Positions 30,949 through 39,641 of a DNA stretch of 51,898 nucleotides are shown in pieces. Numbering within the stretch: the first letter of the stretch is position 1; the number at the start of each line of letters is the position of its first letter. The stretch comes from Verrucomicrobiales bacterium (GTDB lineage Bacteria; Verrucomicrobiota; Verrucomicrobiia; Limisphaerales; UBA9464): NCBI GenBank assembly GCA_005793375.1, contig SXSK01000154.1:1-51898 (forward strand). The letters run 5' to 3'. The position numbers and the translations under genes were made by a program. Under the pieces are notes generated by a model. That model did not search any database. It saw only the letters and a list, made by a program, of their open reading frames with translations, and was not told where the DNA came from.

Positions 30949-31545
30949 ATGTCGGTCAAGGCAACTGTGATGAACCGCAGATTGGCGATCTCCTGGGAAG
31001 ATCTTCCGCAAGCATGGCGTGCGGAAGCTTCGGCGTTCGCGCCGGCATTGGAACAACTGAGTTCGAAGCATCCGCCGCTGGATACGGTTAAGATTGTTGT
31101 GGCAGCGCTGTTGGAACAGTTGTCTTCGAAAAGGCGTCCCCAAGTTGGGCTGGCGGCGGCGTTGGCGCGCGGGTTGGTAATGCGAGAGGAACTCAAGGAA
31201 GTTGAGGGTGGCAGTCTGACGGCAGAGGAAGCCCGGTTGGTGTTGGGTGGGTTGTCGAAAGAGGCGGTGCTGAAGCGGTACCGCAAGGGTCACTTGTTGG
31301 GTTGGAGAGAAGTGCGACAGAACGCGGTTCGGTTTCCGGCATGGCAGTTCATTCACGGCAACGTCATACCAGGGTTGGCAGAGGTGCTCTTGGTCTTGGG
31401 CCAGAACGGCACCTTGGACGACTGGGGGACGATTGGTTTCTTTCTGAATCGCCGTTCCTCACTCAAGAACGAGCGGCCCTTGGACTATTTGCGGCGAGGT
31501 GATTTAGAACCTGTCAAGCGCGCCGCGTTGGCCTACATGGAGTAA
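30949..31545 (+). CDS. Xre/MbcA/ParS-type antitoxin of a RES toxin pair
   Basis: 198 residues (start at 30949; the ATG at 30970, with AAGG 8 nt upstream, is also likely). It has a helix-turn-helix (LTAEEARLVLGGLSKEAVLK, 90-109), then VRFPAWQFIHGNVIPGLAEV and the C-terminal toxin-binding domain (DUF2384-like) FFLNRRSSL, RPLDYLRRGDLEPVKRAALAY. The order and spacing match antitoxins of RES-domain toxins. The toxin gene starts 11 nt later, so this is a two-gene operon. It probably represses its own promoter, where palindromes are seen. Confidence 0.87.
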   Translation: MSVKATVMNRRLAISWEDLPQAWRAEASAFAPALEQLSSKHPPLDTVKIVVAALLEQLSSKRRPQVGLAAALARGLVMREELKEVEGGSLTAEEARLVLGGLSKEAVLKRYRKGHLLGWREVRQNAVRFPAWQFIHGNVIPGLAEVLLVLGQNGTLDDWGTIGFFLNRRSSLKNERPLDYLRRGDLEPVKRAALAYME

Positions 31546-31556
31546 GAGCCTGTCGG

Positions 31557-32156
31557 ATGAGTGTCCAGCGCCCCATCCGGCTGCCTTCGCCTGAGTTTGC
31601 TCAAATGGAGTTGCCGATGACGGAACAGGCATGTGAGTTCTTTTGGCGTGTACACGACACGGGGCGGGAGGTGGTCCACTTCAGCTTGAACGAAGCGCAT
31701 CGTTACTCGCACGCGCTGGCACCCTTTCCTCTATTATACATGGCGGAGCGGCTGGAGACCTGTCTTTGGGAGCGATTTGGTGATGACCTGTTGAATTCGG
31801 GAGCGCCGGTGTCGCGCAGTTTATGGATGAGTCGTGCCATAAGCCGGATTGCGGTGAAGGGGCTCCGGTTATGTGACTTGACCTCAGTCCAAACACGGGC
31901 GGTAGTTCGGGTCGACCTGAGTGCACTGCATCATCCTGATTTAGCGGTTCCTCAGCGTTGGGGGTTGGAGTTGCAGCGGCATCCTGCCGGGTTTGAGGGG
32001 ATCCGGTATGCGAGTCGGTTTGATCATGAGCCCTGTGTGGCCTTATTCGGGAGGCCAGGAATGGCAGAGCGTTTGGAGTCTCGACGGGTTGGGTTACTGG
32101 GGGAACTTCCAGCTGCGGACGAATTTCTTCTTCGGCATCGTATCGCGCTGATTTGA
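31557..32156 (+). CDS. RES-domain toxin (NAD+-degrading toxin family)
   Basis: A 199-residue RES protein. RES toxins such as MbcT degrade NAD+ by phosphorolysis or hydrolysis; some relatives ADP-ribosylate. Family motifs seen are FFWRV (Arg31), LLYMAE (Tyr61), TCLWER (Glu72) and GIRYASRFD (Tyr151, Ser153, Arg154), plus the Trp-rich middle LDLT-type segment CDLTSVQTRA. These are the positions expected for NAD binding and catalysis. It follows the antitoxin by 11 nt; hisA begins 10 nt after its stop. Toxic activity is inferred from family and pairing. Confidence 0.85.
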   Translation: MSVQRPIRLPSPEFAQMELPMTEQACEFFWRVHDTGREVVHFSLNEAHRYSHALAPFPLLYMAERLETCLWERFGDDLLNSGAPVSRSLWMSRAISRIAVKGLRLCDLTSVQTRAVVRVDLSALHHPDLAVPQRWGLELQRHPAGFEGIRYASRFDHEPCVALFGRPGMAERLESRRVGLLGELPAADEFLLRHRIALI

Positions 32157-32166
32157 CCTGGGGGCT

Positions 32167-32958
32167 GTGGTGTTGGACGTTGGGCGTGTGTTTCGTCCAT
32201 GTATTGATCTTCGAGAAGGCTCGGTGGTTCAGATTGTTGGGGGGACGCTGACGGAAAGTGGGGAGGGGGTGCGCACCCATTTTGTGTCGGCGTTGTCCGC
32301 AGGATACTATGCGGCGCGCTATCGGTCGGATGGGCTGACTGGCGGGCACGTGATTGCGTTGGGGCCGGGCAATGATTCGGCGGCGTGTGACGCGTTGGGA
32401 GCATATCCTGGCGGACTGCAATATGGTGGCGGCGTGCGTGGCGACACAGCGAAGGGCTGGTTGGAGGCCGGTGCGTCTCATGTGATCGTGACCTCCTGGG
32501 TGTTTCGAGAAGGGCGGTTGGAATGGGAGCGATTGGCAGAGTTGGTGCGGGTCGTAGGCCGGGAGCGATTGGTCCTGGATCTCAGCTGTCGTCGACGGGG
32601 CGACGACTACTTTGTGGTAACCGACCGTTGGCAGAAGTTCACAGAGCTGAAACTGGGCGCTGAGTCCTTGGGAAAGTTAGCGGCCAGTTGTGCTGAATTC
32701 CTAATCCACGCGGTGGATGTCGAAGGGCTGTGTCACGGTATTGATCGGGAGTTGGTGAGTCGGTTGGCTCAATGGTCTCCCTTGCCAGTCACTTACGCTG
32801 GCGGGGCCAAATCCCTGTCGGACTTGGAAGCCGTGGAACAACTGAGCGGTGGCCGAGTGGATCTCACGATCGGCAGCGCACTGGATCTCTTTGGAGGAAC
32901 GGGAGTTCGATACGAGGATTGCGTGGCGTTCAACCGACAGCGCGTCAGACCGTCATGA
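32167..32958 (+). CDS. hisA: HisA, eukaryotic-type phosphoribosylformimino-AICAR-ribotide isomerase
   Basis: A 263-residue ProFAR isomerase of histidine synthesis. It matches the yeast HIS6/plant type rather than the bacterial HisA: FRPCIDLREGSVVQIVGGTL, GGHVIALGPGNDSAACDAL, VIVTSWVF, LVLDLSCRR, FLIHAVDVEGLCHGID and the closing TIGSALDLFGG with YEDC. This tight similarity to the eukaryotic group is unusual in a bacterium. No ATG lies upstream in this frame: starts are GTG 32167 or 32170, TTG 32173, or GTG 32188. It sits 10 nt past the RES toxin stop, so it is likely co-transcribed. The 3' end overlaps frr by 14 bp, convergently. hisF and hisI are near 49 kb. Confidence 0.9.
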   Translation: MVLDVGRVFRPCIDLREGSVVQIVGGTLTESGEGVRTHFVSALSAGYYAARYRSDGLTGGHVIALGPGNDSAACDALGAYPGGLQYGGGVRGDTAKGWLEAGASHVIVTSWVFREGRLEWERLAELVRVVGRERLVLDLSCRRRGDDYFVVTDRWQKFTELKLGAESLGKLAASCAEFLIHAVDVEGLCHGIDRELVSRLAQWSPLPVTYAGGAKSLSDLEAVEQLSGGRVDLTIGSALDLFGGTGVRYEDCVAFNRQRVRPS

Positions 32959-33505
32959 TTTCTTTTTCTTTGTGGTCGAAATGTCTGTCGATTTTGGTGA
33001 TGTACTGATCGGTCAGTTTTTGGACCTCGTCTTCAGCAGTTTTGATTTCGTCTTCGGAGACGCCTCCGCTGGTTTTGATCTTCTTGAGGGCTTCGAGAGC
33101 GGTGCGACGTTCGTTGCGGACGGCGACGCGACCTTCCTCGGCCATGCGTTTGGCGATCTTGACCATTTCCAGACGCCGTTCCGCACTGAGGTCCGGCAAG
33201 ACGATTCGGATGAAGCGTCCCTGGACTGTGGGGTTGAGGCCGAGATTAGCGCTTTGGATGCCCTTTTCGATGTACTTGAGATTGGCCTGATCAAACGGTG
33301 TGACCACGAGCATGCGGGCTTCGGGAACGGAGATTGTGGCGAGTTCGCGCAACCTCATGTGGCTTCCGTAGGCCTCTACCATCACGTTCTCGACCAGGGA
33401 AGGGGAGGCTTTTCCGGTGCGGACACCGTTAAACTCCTGGGTAACGTGATCCTCGGTCTTGAGCATCTTTTCTTCGGTTTCGAGCAGGACATCGTCGATG
33501 GTCAT
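32945..33505 (-). CDS. frr: Ribosome recycling factor
   Basis: A 186-residue RRF that splits post-termination ribosomes with EF-G. Typical family sequence: EFNGVRTGKASPSLVENV, YGSHMRLRELATISVPEARM, VTPFDQANLKYIEKGI, and the closing helix VQKLTDQYITKIDRHFDHKE. Located 39 bp after pyrH on the same strand, the common bacterial order pyrH-frr. Confidence 0.97.
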   Translation of the reverse strand: MTIDDVLLETEEKMLKTEDHVTQEFNGVRTGKASPSLVENVMVEAYGSHMRLRELATISVPEARMLVVTPFDQANLKYIEKGIQSANLGLNPTVQGRFIRIVLPDLSAERRLEMVKIAKRMAEEGRVAVRNERRTALEALKKIKTSGGVSEDEIKTAEDEVQKLTDQYITKIDRHFDHKEKEIMTV

Positions 33506-33544
33506 AAGTGGAATGAAGTGAGCGTAGCGATTTTGCCGTTGGGA

Positions 33545-34282
33545 TCAACTGGTGACGAGGGTGCCGATATTTTCGCCGAGCATGACACGCCGAAGGTTGT
33601 GAGGCTTAAAGAAGTCGAAGACGATGATCGGCATCTTATTATCCTGACAGAGGGCGAATGCAGCGGCGTCCATCACCTTGAGTCGTTTCAAAATGGCTTC
33701 AGAGTAACTGACCCTGTCATAACGGATGGCATTGGGGTATTTCTTGGGGTCTTTATCGTAAATGCCATCGACTTTTGTGGCTTTAAGAACGGCTTCAGCG
33801 CCGATCTCGTTGGCACGGAGCGCCGCCGCGGTGTCGGTAGAAAAATAGGGGTTGCCCGTCCCCGCGCCGAAGATGACGACACGTCCCTTTTCCAAGTGGC
33901 GAACGGCGCGTCGGCGAATGAACGGTTCGGCGATTTGGGACATGGAGATGGCGCTTTGAACTCGTGTGGGTACATCGAGTTTCTCCAGTGCGTCCTGGAG
34001 GGCGAGCGCATTGATGACGGTGGCGAGCATGCCCATGTAATCGCCACTGGCACGTTCGATGCCGCGTTCGCTGCCTTGAAGGCCTCGGAAGATATTGCCC
34101 CCGCCGACAACGATGACGACTTCGACACCGAGATCCCGGACCTCGGCAATTTGACGAGCCATGTCATGAACCGCTTCTGGGCAAATACCAGAGCCTGCTT
34201 CACCGCCCAAGGCTTCACCGCTGAGCTTTAAGAGCACCCGGCGAAATCGGGGTGTGGGTTTAGAAGCGGATTTCTTTTTCAT
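33545..34282 (-). CDS. pyrH: UMP kinase
   Basis: A 245-residue hexameric UMP kinase that phosphorylates UMP in pyrimidine synthesis. Motifs: [70 protein letters not shown] and [13 protein letters not shown]. First gene of the pyrH-frr pair. A short basic N-terminal tail precedes the fold. Confidence 0.97.
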   Translation of the reverse strand: MKKKSASKPTPRFRRVLLKLSGEALGGEAGSGICPEAVHDMARQIAEVRDLGVEVVIVVGGGNIFRGLQGSERGIERASGDYMGMLATVINALALQDALEKLDVPTRVQSAISMSQIAEPFIRRRAVRHLEKGRVVIFGAGTGNPYFSTDTAAALRANEIGAEAVLKATKVDGIYDKDPKKYPNAIRYDRVSYSEAILKRLKVMDAAAFALCQDNKMPIIVFDFFKPHNLRRVMLGENIGTLVTS

Positions 34283-34443
34283 TGGCCGGGAGTTGATACC
34301 AGTGAGCGAGGATGGACGTCAACGAATGCCCGGGTGTGAGATCGCAGGTTCAGCGCGTTGGATGCGAATGGGAACAGAACCCTCGGCGAGGATGCCAAAA
34401 GGCTTGAGTGTTTGGCGAACGCATCGGAGGCTGTCTCAATACC

Positions 34444-37400
34444 GTGAAACCGACGCCTTTCTTCCCGTTTCCTGCTGCGTGCACTTCAACGAAAACACGC
34501 CTGCGACCCCTCCTTGGGGTGTTGCTGATAGGATTGCCGATCGTTGTCGATCTCAGCGCGGCTGAGACGTCGATTAAGGGGAAGGGAGCTTTCAGTCAGA
34601 TTGTTCCGGCGAGTGCCGTCCAAGCGGCGGCGGCCAAGCCAGTATCGGCGAGCCAATTGATCCCCTTAACTTCTGGTGAGGCGGCCAAGTCCTTTGACGT
34701 GTCGGACGGATTGATTTGGGAGCAAGTACTTGCCGAGCCGATTGTCGCGCAGCCATTGTTCTTAACCTTCGATGAACGCGGGCGCATGTGGGTGGTTCAA
34801 TATCGACAATACCCCAATCCAGCAGGGCTGAAGATGGTCAGCCGGGATAATTTTTGGAGAGCGGTTTACGATAAAGTTCCGCCGCCGCCGCCCAATCACT
34901 TCAAGGGCGCTGATCGGATCACGATCCATGAAGATCGGGATGCCAATGGCCACTTCGAAACGCACAAGACATTCGTGGATGGATTGAATATCGCAACGAG
35001 TGTGGCGTTGGGTCGTGGCGGGGTCTTTGTGTTGAACCCGCCCTACTTGTTGTTCTATCCGGATCGGGATCGCGATGATGTGCCGGATGGCGACCCGCAG
35101 TTGTTGCTTTCAGGTTTCGGATTGGAAGACACGCATTCGGTGGCCAATTCCTTGAGGTGGGGTCCGGACGGATGGCTGTATGGCTGCCAGGGATCGACGG
35201 TGGTGGCCAACATTTTGGTCCATGGGCCCGATGGAAAACCGCTTCCCGGAAAACCGGCGTATTCCCAGGGACAAAATGTGTGGCGATATCATCCAGAGAA
35301 TCGAATTTACGAAGTGTTTAGTGAGTGGGGGGGGAATGCGTTTGGATTGGAGATTGATTCCCAGGGACGAATTTTTAGTGGCCACAATGGCGGCAATACA
35401 CGGGGGTTTCATTACCAACAGGGAGCCTATTTGCAGAAGGGGTTCGACAAACATGGTCCGCTTTCCAATCCGTATGCGTTTGGATACTTCCCTCAAATGG
35501 CGCACAATGACGCCGATCGGTTCACGCACAATTTTGTGATCTACGACAGCGGTGCCCTGGGTGAAGCCTATGAAGGGCGATTGTTTGGTGTCGAGCCGCT
35601 GCAAGGGCGTCTCGTGCTGAGTGAAATAACCTCGCAGGGATCGACCTTTCGGACCCGAGACCTGGGGTATCCGGTGACCAGCGAAGACAAGTGGTTTCGA
35701 CCTGTGGATATTAAACTGGGACCGGAAGGGGCGTTGTACGTCTGCGACTGGTACGACCGGCAGGTGAATCACTATCGCAATCACGAAGGGCAGATGGATG
35801 GCAGCAATGGCCGGATCTACCGATTGCGATCCGCAAAGACGCCCGTCGGATCCGTTGGGGATTTGGCCAATTTGGCAGGGGATCAGTTGTTGAGATTGCT
35901 CGGGCACACCAATCGTTGGTGGCGATCCGAAGCGCTCCGTGTCATCGCAGATCGCAAGGGGGACTCGTGGGAGATTAATTTTGCAGGGATCATTCGGAGC
36001 GCTGATGAGCGGACCGTGCTGGAAGCACTTTGGGCCTTGCACCAGCTCGGGAGATTGGACGACGCGACGGCGGCATTGGCGCTGAGTCAGGGCAGCGCCA
36101 GCGTACGACGTTGGGTGGTCCAATTGCTGGGAGATGCCAAGCGACTCCCGCGGGGGCTTCGCTTGAAAATACTCGAGTTGGCGGCCCGGGAGCGGGACAT
36201 CGAGGTGCGGGCTCAGTTGGCATCGACGGCTAAACGGTTAGCCGCGGTGGATGGTCTGGCCTTGGTGAAGGAACTACTGACGCACGATCGAGACGCGGAC
36301 GACGCGAGGCAACCATTGATGTTATGGTGGGCGATTGAGGAAAAGTGTGCGACCGATCGGGAAGAAGTCGTGGCGCTGTTTTCGGACCGGGAGCTTTGGA
36401 GTTCGCCCTTGGTGCAGGGCCATCTGCTCAGCCGGTTGATGCGGCGATTTGCGGCGACGGGGCGGCGGGAGGATTTGATGACTTGCAGTCGATTATTTGC
36501 GATGTCACCTGGACCGATTCAGACCGCTCGGTTGACTCAAGGCTTCGAAGAAGCCTTCAAGGGTCGCCCACTGGTTGGATTGCCGGAGGAATTGCTTTTG
36601 GCGATGGAGCGTGCCGGGGGGGAGTCGGTAATTATTGGGGCGCGTCGCGGCAAGGCGGATGCTGTGACCAAGGCCCTGGAAATGATCGCCGACCGCGGCG
36701 TGGATGGCAGCCGACGGCTTCAACTGATCCAGGTATTTGGGGAATCACGCCAAGCCAAGGCGGTGCCGATCCTGCTTTCGGTGGCGCGTGACGAAAAGAG
36801 TTCGGAATTGCGACGGGCGGCCTTGAGTGCTCTGCAGGCTTATGACAATCCAGAGATTGCTGTGGAGGTGACCAGTCAGCTTGCGGGATATCCGCCGGAC
36901 GTCAGGAATGGTGCGCTGACCATGCTGACGAGTCGTGGTGGCTGGGCCTTGACCTTGTTGGAGGCTGTGCAGGCAGGGCGAGTGCCAAAAGCCGCAATAC
37001 CTTCTGACATGGTACGCCGTGTGCAAGGCATCGAGTCGGCGGCCCATCGGGCCGAATTGCAGAAAACGCTGACAGCGTTGTGGCCGAGTTTTCGTCAGCC
37101 AACCTCCGCTGAATTGGAAAAGGAAATTGTTCGGCTGACTGGCGTGATTGAAGCCACCACGGGAAGTCCTTATGCGGGCAAGCGGCTGTTTGTCGACAAC
37201 TGCGGCGTCTGCCACAAGCTGTTCAATGTGGGTGCCATCATTGGGCCGGATCTCACGACCTACAAACGTGATGATCTTGGTAATATGCTGCTCAACATCG
37301 TGAATCCAAACGCCGAGATCCGCGAGGGCTACGAGAATTTTCTAATCGAGACCAAAGATGAACGTACCTTGACCGGGTTCTTGGTGGACAAAGATGCCCA

Positions 37401-37578
37401 GGTGGTTGTCTTGCGAGGCGCTGACGGTCAGAGCATTGCTGTGCCGCAAGCCGAGATCGTCAATATGCAACCGGCAGGAGCTTCGCTGATGCCAGATGGA
37501 CTCATCTCAACAATGAGCGATCAACAGGTGCGTGATTTGTTCGCGTTCCTGAGGAGCACGCAGCCATTGCCCGAATAG
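34444..37578 (+). CDS. PVC-type exported HEAT-repeat cytochrome c protein
   Basis: 1044 residues. No ATG is available; the GTG at 34444 gives a signal peptide (ends near LSAAE). The N-terminal beta-propeller-like domain starts near LIWEQVLAEPIVAQPLFLTF and includes RMWVVQYRQYPNP and the PVC-type segments HEDRDANGHFETHK and FPQMAHNDADRFTHNF. A helical HEAT-like middle spans about residues 480-830. The C-terminal cytochrome c domain has CGVCHKLF (Cys920, Cys923, His924). Such proteins occur almost only in Planctomycetes and Verrucomicrobia; they are thought to be periplasmic dehydrogenase-like proteins. Substrate unknown. Confidence 0.93.
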   Translation: MKPTPFFPFPAACTSTKTRLRPLLGVLLIGLPIVVDLSAAETSIKGKGAFSQIVPASAVQAAAAKPVSASQLIPLTSGEAAKSFDVSDGLIWEQVLAEPIVAQPLFLTFDERGRMWVVQYRQYPNPAGLKMVSRDNFWRAVYDKVPPPPPNHFKGADRITIHEDRDANGHFETHKTFVDGLNIATSVALGRGGVFVLNPPYLLFYPDRDRDDVPDGDPQLLLSGFGLEDTHSVANSLRWGPDGWLYGCQGSTVVANILVHGPDGKPLPGKPAYSQGQNVWRYHPENRIYEVFSEWGGNAFGLEIDSQGRIFSGHNGGNTRGFHYQQGAYLQKGFDKHGPLSNPYAFGYFPQMAHNDADRFTHNFVIYDSGALGEAYEGRLFGVEPLQGRLVLSEITSQGSTFRTRDLGYPVTSEDKWFRPVDIKLGPEGALYVCDWYDRQVNHYRNHEGQMDGSNGRIYRLRSAKTPVGSVGDLANLAGDQLLRLLGHTNRWWRSEALRVIADRKGDSWEINFAGIIRSADERTVLEALWALHQLGRLDDATAALALSQGSASVRRWVVQLLGDAKRLPRGLRLKILELAARERDIEVRAQLASTAKRLAAVDGLALVKELLTHDRDADDARQPLMLWWAIEEKCATDREEVVALFSDRELWSSPLVQGHLLSRLMRRFAATGRREDLMTCSRLFAMSPGPIQTARLTQGFEEAFKGRPLVGLPEELLLAMERAGGESVIIGARRGKADAVTKALEMIADRGVDGSRRLQLIQVFGESRQAKAVPILLSVARDEKSSELRRAALSALQAYDNPEIAVEVTSQLAGYPPDVRNGALTMLTSRGGWALTLLEAVQAGRVPKAAIPSDMVRRVQGIESAAHRAELQKTLTALWPSFRQPTSAELEKEIVRLTGVIEATTGSPYAGKRLFVDNCGVCHKLFNVGAIIGPDLTTYKRDDLGNMLLNIVNPNAEIREGYENFLIETKDERTLTGFLVDKDAQVVVLRGADGQSIAVPQAEIVNMQPAGASLMPDGLISTMSDQQVRDLFAFLRSTQPLPE

Positions 37579-37652
37579 GGAAAATGCCTGCATGAAACTC
37601 GACCAAGGATTCGTTTTGGGAGCGCTCACACCCGCCGACCGTTGATCGAGAA

Positions 37653-37672
37653 TTGGACCTGGCACGGTCCAA
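37653..37672. other. Hairpin in the gap between convergent genes
   Basis: TTGGACC (37653-37659) and GGTCCAA (37666-37672) form a perfect 7-bp stem with a 6-nt loop. No T-run follows on either strand. It lies in the 234-bp gap between the convergent cytochrome and nucleotidyltransferase genes, where nothing else is supported. Confidence 0.4.
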
Positions 37673-37812
37673 CGACCGACGAGGCCGTGTACGATCAAAC
37701 AATCGCGGGTCCGGTGGACATCGATGTCGAGCACTTTGAGATTGATGGATATTCGGTTCTCCGACTGGAAATTGAACCGGCGATCCATCGGTGAGTCGGA
37801 CGGGGTCGTGGC

Positions 37813-38601
37813 TCAATGACGGGGTTTATTGATCTCCCCTGATGCGGTGGATGACTCCAATTGTTGGATGGCTGGAAGAATCACCTGCCGTGCGTGGACC
37901 AGATCATGGGGGAAATCGATCTCCGTCCAAGGTTGACCCGTAATGTCTTCCGCGCCGAAACGGCCCGCCTTGACGAGGACCCGAAGAATGTCGTCGTACG
38001 ACTCGTTCCTTCCGGCTCCGAACTGACGGGCCTCTGTTTCACGGATAAGTTCTGGCAGGTCGAGTTGATCCACTTTAAAGAACCCAACCGACTCGCCGAT
38101 AAGGTCGGCGGTGCCTCGCCATCGTTTGGTAAAATCGAACGGTCGTCCCTCGCGTATGGGAACGAGCACTGGATCCTCGTCATCCTTGGGATAATTCTGA
38201 TCAATGAGTAGCGCGGTACGTTCGGTGGAAGCCAGGAGGCGGTGCAGCATGCCAACTCCGTAGAGGACATCGCCGTCCATGAGGAGGATACGATGTTGGG
38301 CTTGGCGCAGGGCTGGGAGCGAGACGTGCATGCTCAGGGCGCTACCTTCGAGGAAGTCGGGATTGAACAGTTCTTCGATGAGGACCCCGTGTTTCTTTTC
38401 GAGTCCCTTAAATTCATTGGCGAGGGCCTGTCGCTCATGGCCAGTGACGACAAACAAGCGCTGAACGCCGATGACGGCCAATTGAGCTAAGTGACGTTCG
38501 AGGAGGGATTGTCCGGCAAAACGCAGCAACAATTTGTGCGGTTCGTTGGCGCTTTCGCCAAGTCGGTTGCCACGTCCGGCGGCATACAGAATAGCATCCA
38601 T
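37813..38601 (-). CDS. Sugar/alcohol-phosphate nucleotidyltransferase (LicC/IPCT-like)
   Basis: 262 residues. The N-terminal signature AAGRGNRLGESANEPHKLLL (7-26) is the G-x-G-x-R nucleotide-binding loop ending in the catalytic Lys. LLMDGDVLYG supplies the metal-binding Asp. The C-terminal half, with KRWRGTADLIGESVGFFKVD and WTEIDFPHDL, matches CTP:phosphocholine or inositol-1-phosphate cytidylyltransferases. It is the last gene of the operon, behind a flippase-like protein and a CDP-alcohol transferase, which fits production of a CDP-activated headgroup. The exact alcohol is not known. Confidence 0.88.
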   Translation of the reverse strand: MDAILYAAGRGNRLGESANEPHKLLLRFAGQSLLERHLAQLAVIGVQRLFVVTGHERQALANEFKGLEKKHGVLIEELFNPDFLEGSALSMHVSLPALRQAQHRILLMDGDVLYGVGMLHRLLASTERTALLIDQNYPKDDEDPVLVPIREGRPFDFTKRWRGTADLIGESVGFFKVDQLDLPELIRETEARQFGAGRNESYDDILRVLVKAGRFGAEDITGQPWTEIDFPHDLVHARQVILPAIQQLESSTASGEINKPRH

Positions 38602-38642
38602 AAAATTTTAGCTCAGACAATAATGCTCGGCACTTCAGCAGT

Positions 38643-39641
38643 TCATCGAGTTTTGCCAACTGATGATGGCAACTGAAGAACGAACTGTAATCGGTAGAAG
38701 ATCAACCAGCCAATGGCAACGAAGACCAATTCGCGGCCGCGCCGGAGGAGAGCGTAGGTGAAACTGAGCGTGTCGGGCAGGCCGGCGAGGCGGCCCAGAA
38801 GGACGATGCTGGATTCTTGGACGCCCAGGGAACCCGGCACCCACATTCCCAGTGCTTTAGCCACACCCGTAAAAGCCTCGATGCAAAGTGCCTGCCACCA
38901 ATTAATCGGTAAACCGAGAAGGTGCGACGCCAGCCAGATTTCCATGGTATCGAGCATCCAGCCTCCAAAGTAGCAGCTAGAGCTCGCCAAGAATCGATCG
39001 GAATGGTGTCGATAGAATCCGAGAATCGCGCGATCGACCTCTTCGATTTTGGGACGGTGGGCACCCAGTCGTTCGATTGGAAGACGAATGAGCCGGGCGA
39101 CGTGGCTCAGCAGGGACATCAGGCCGCGATGTTGGATCCAGAACAGGGCAACCACGACGAGAATGCTTGAGAGGCCAATGACGAGCATCCCAGTTTTGAG
39201 TCCTGGATGATGGCCGGCGATTTTAATGAAGATGAGCGCGGCGATGGCAATGAATAGAACCTGTGCTACGGTTTGGGCCGTTTTGGATACCACCGCGCTG
39301 GTGGTGGCGTTGGTGGCTGGAACCCCGTACCGCTGCAACATCAGAACCTTGAGTGCTTCGCCTCCAATGTAAGCGGAAGGGACGATATTGTTGAGCGATT
39401 CCCCGGCCCAACGAATCTGGAAGAGAGTTCGAAATGGAATCGGCGGATTTGAAGGGAAAGAAAACCGCCAGGCGAGGCAGTCGATCAGGTAGACGAAAAA
39501 GTAAGGAAGGAGCAACAGGGGAGCCAGCCAGCCCATCTTTTGGATGGTGGCCAGCATGGAGCGAAGGTCTGCCTGAGAAAAAGACCACATGAGAAGCGCA
39601 ATCCCAATGGCGATGGCGATCCATTTGGCCAAGACCTTCAT
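38643..39641 (-). CDS. Flippase-like membrane protein (LPG synthase TM / AglD family)
   Basis: 332 residues from the ATG at 39641 (MKVLAKWIAIAIGIALLMWS). About eight membrane helices are visible. Family motifs are WAGESLNNIVPSAYIGGEAL, KVLML and WVPGSLGVQESSIVLL, typical of the UPF0104/LPG-synthase transmembrane family, which includes HpnL and archaeal AglD and is proposed to flip or transport lipid intermediates. The start overlaps the upstream CDP-alcohol transferase stop (ATGA), implying coupled translation. The nucleotidyltransferase follows after 41 bp. Confidence 0.9.
   Translation of the reverse strand: MKVLAKWIAIAIGIALLMWSFSQADLRSMLATIQKMGWLAPLLLLPYFFVYLIDCLAWRFSFPSNPPIPFRTLFQIRWAGESLNNIVPSAYIGGEALKVLMLQRYGVPATNATTSAVVSKTAQTVAQVLFIAIAALIFIKIAGHHPGLKTGMLVIGLSSILVVVALFWIQHRGLMSLLSHVARLIRLPIERLGAHRPKIEEVDRAILGFYRHHSDRFLASSSCYFGGWMLDTMEIWLASHLLGLPINWWQALCIEAFTGVAKALGMWVPGSLGVQESSIVLLGRLAGLPDTLSFTYALLRRGRELVFVAIGWLIFYRLQFVLQLPSSVGKTR

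Noticed and set aside
37579-37794. A plus-strand frame with a plausible 50-residue product (from TTG 37642, segments ENWTWHGPTTDEAVYDQ and YSVLRLEIEPAIHR)
   Set aside because: No ATG or GTG start, no ribosome-binding site and no recognised family. It is in frame with the preceding gene's TAG, and an equally long open frame exists on the other strand.
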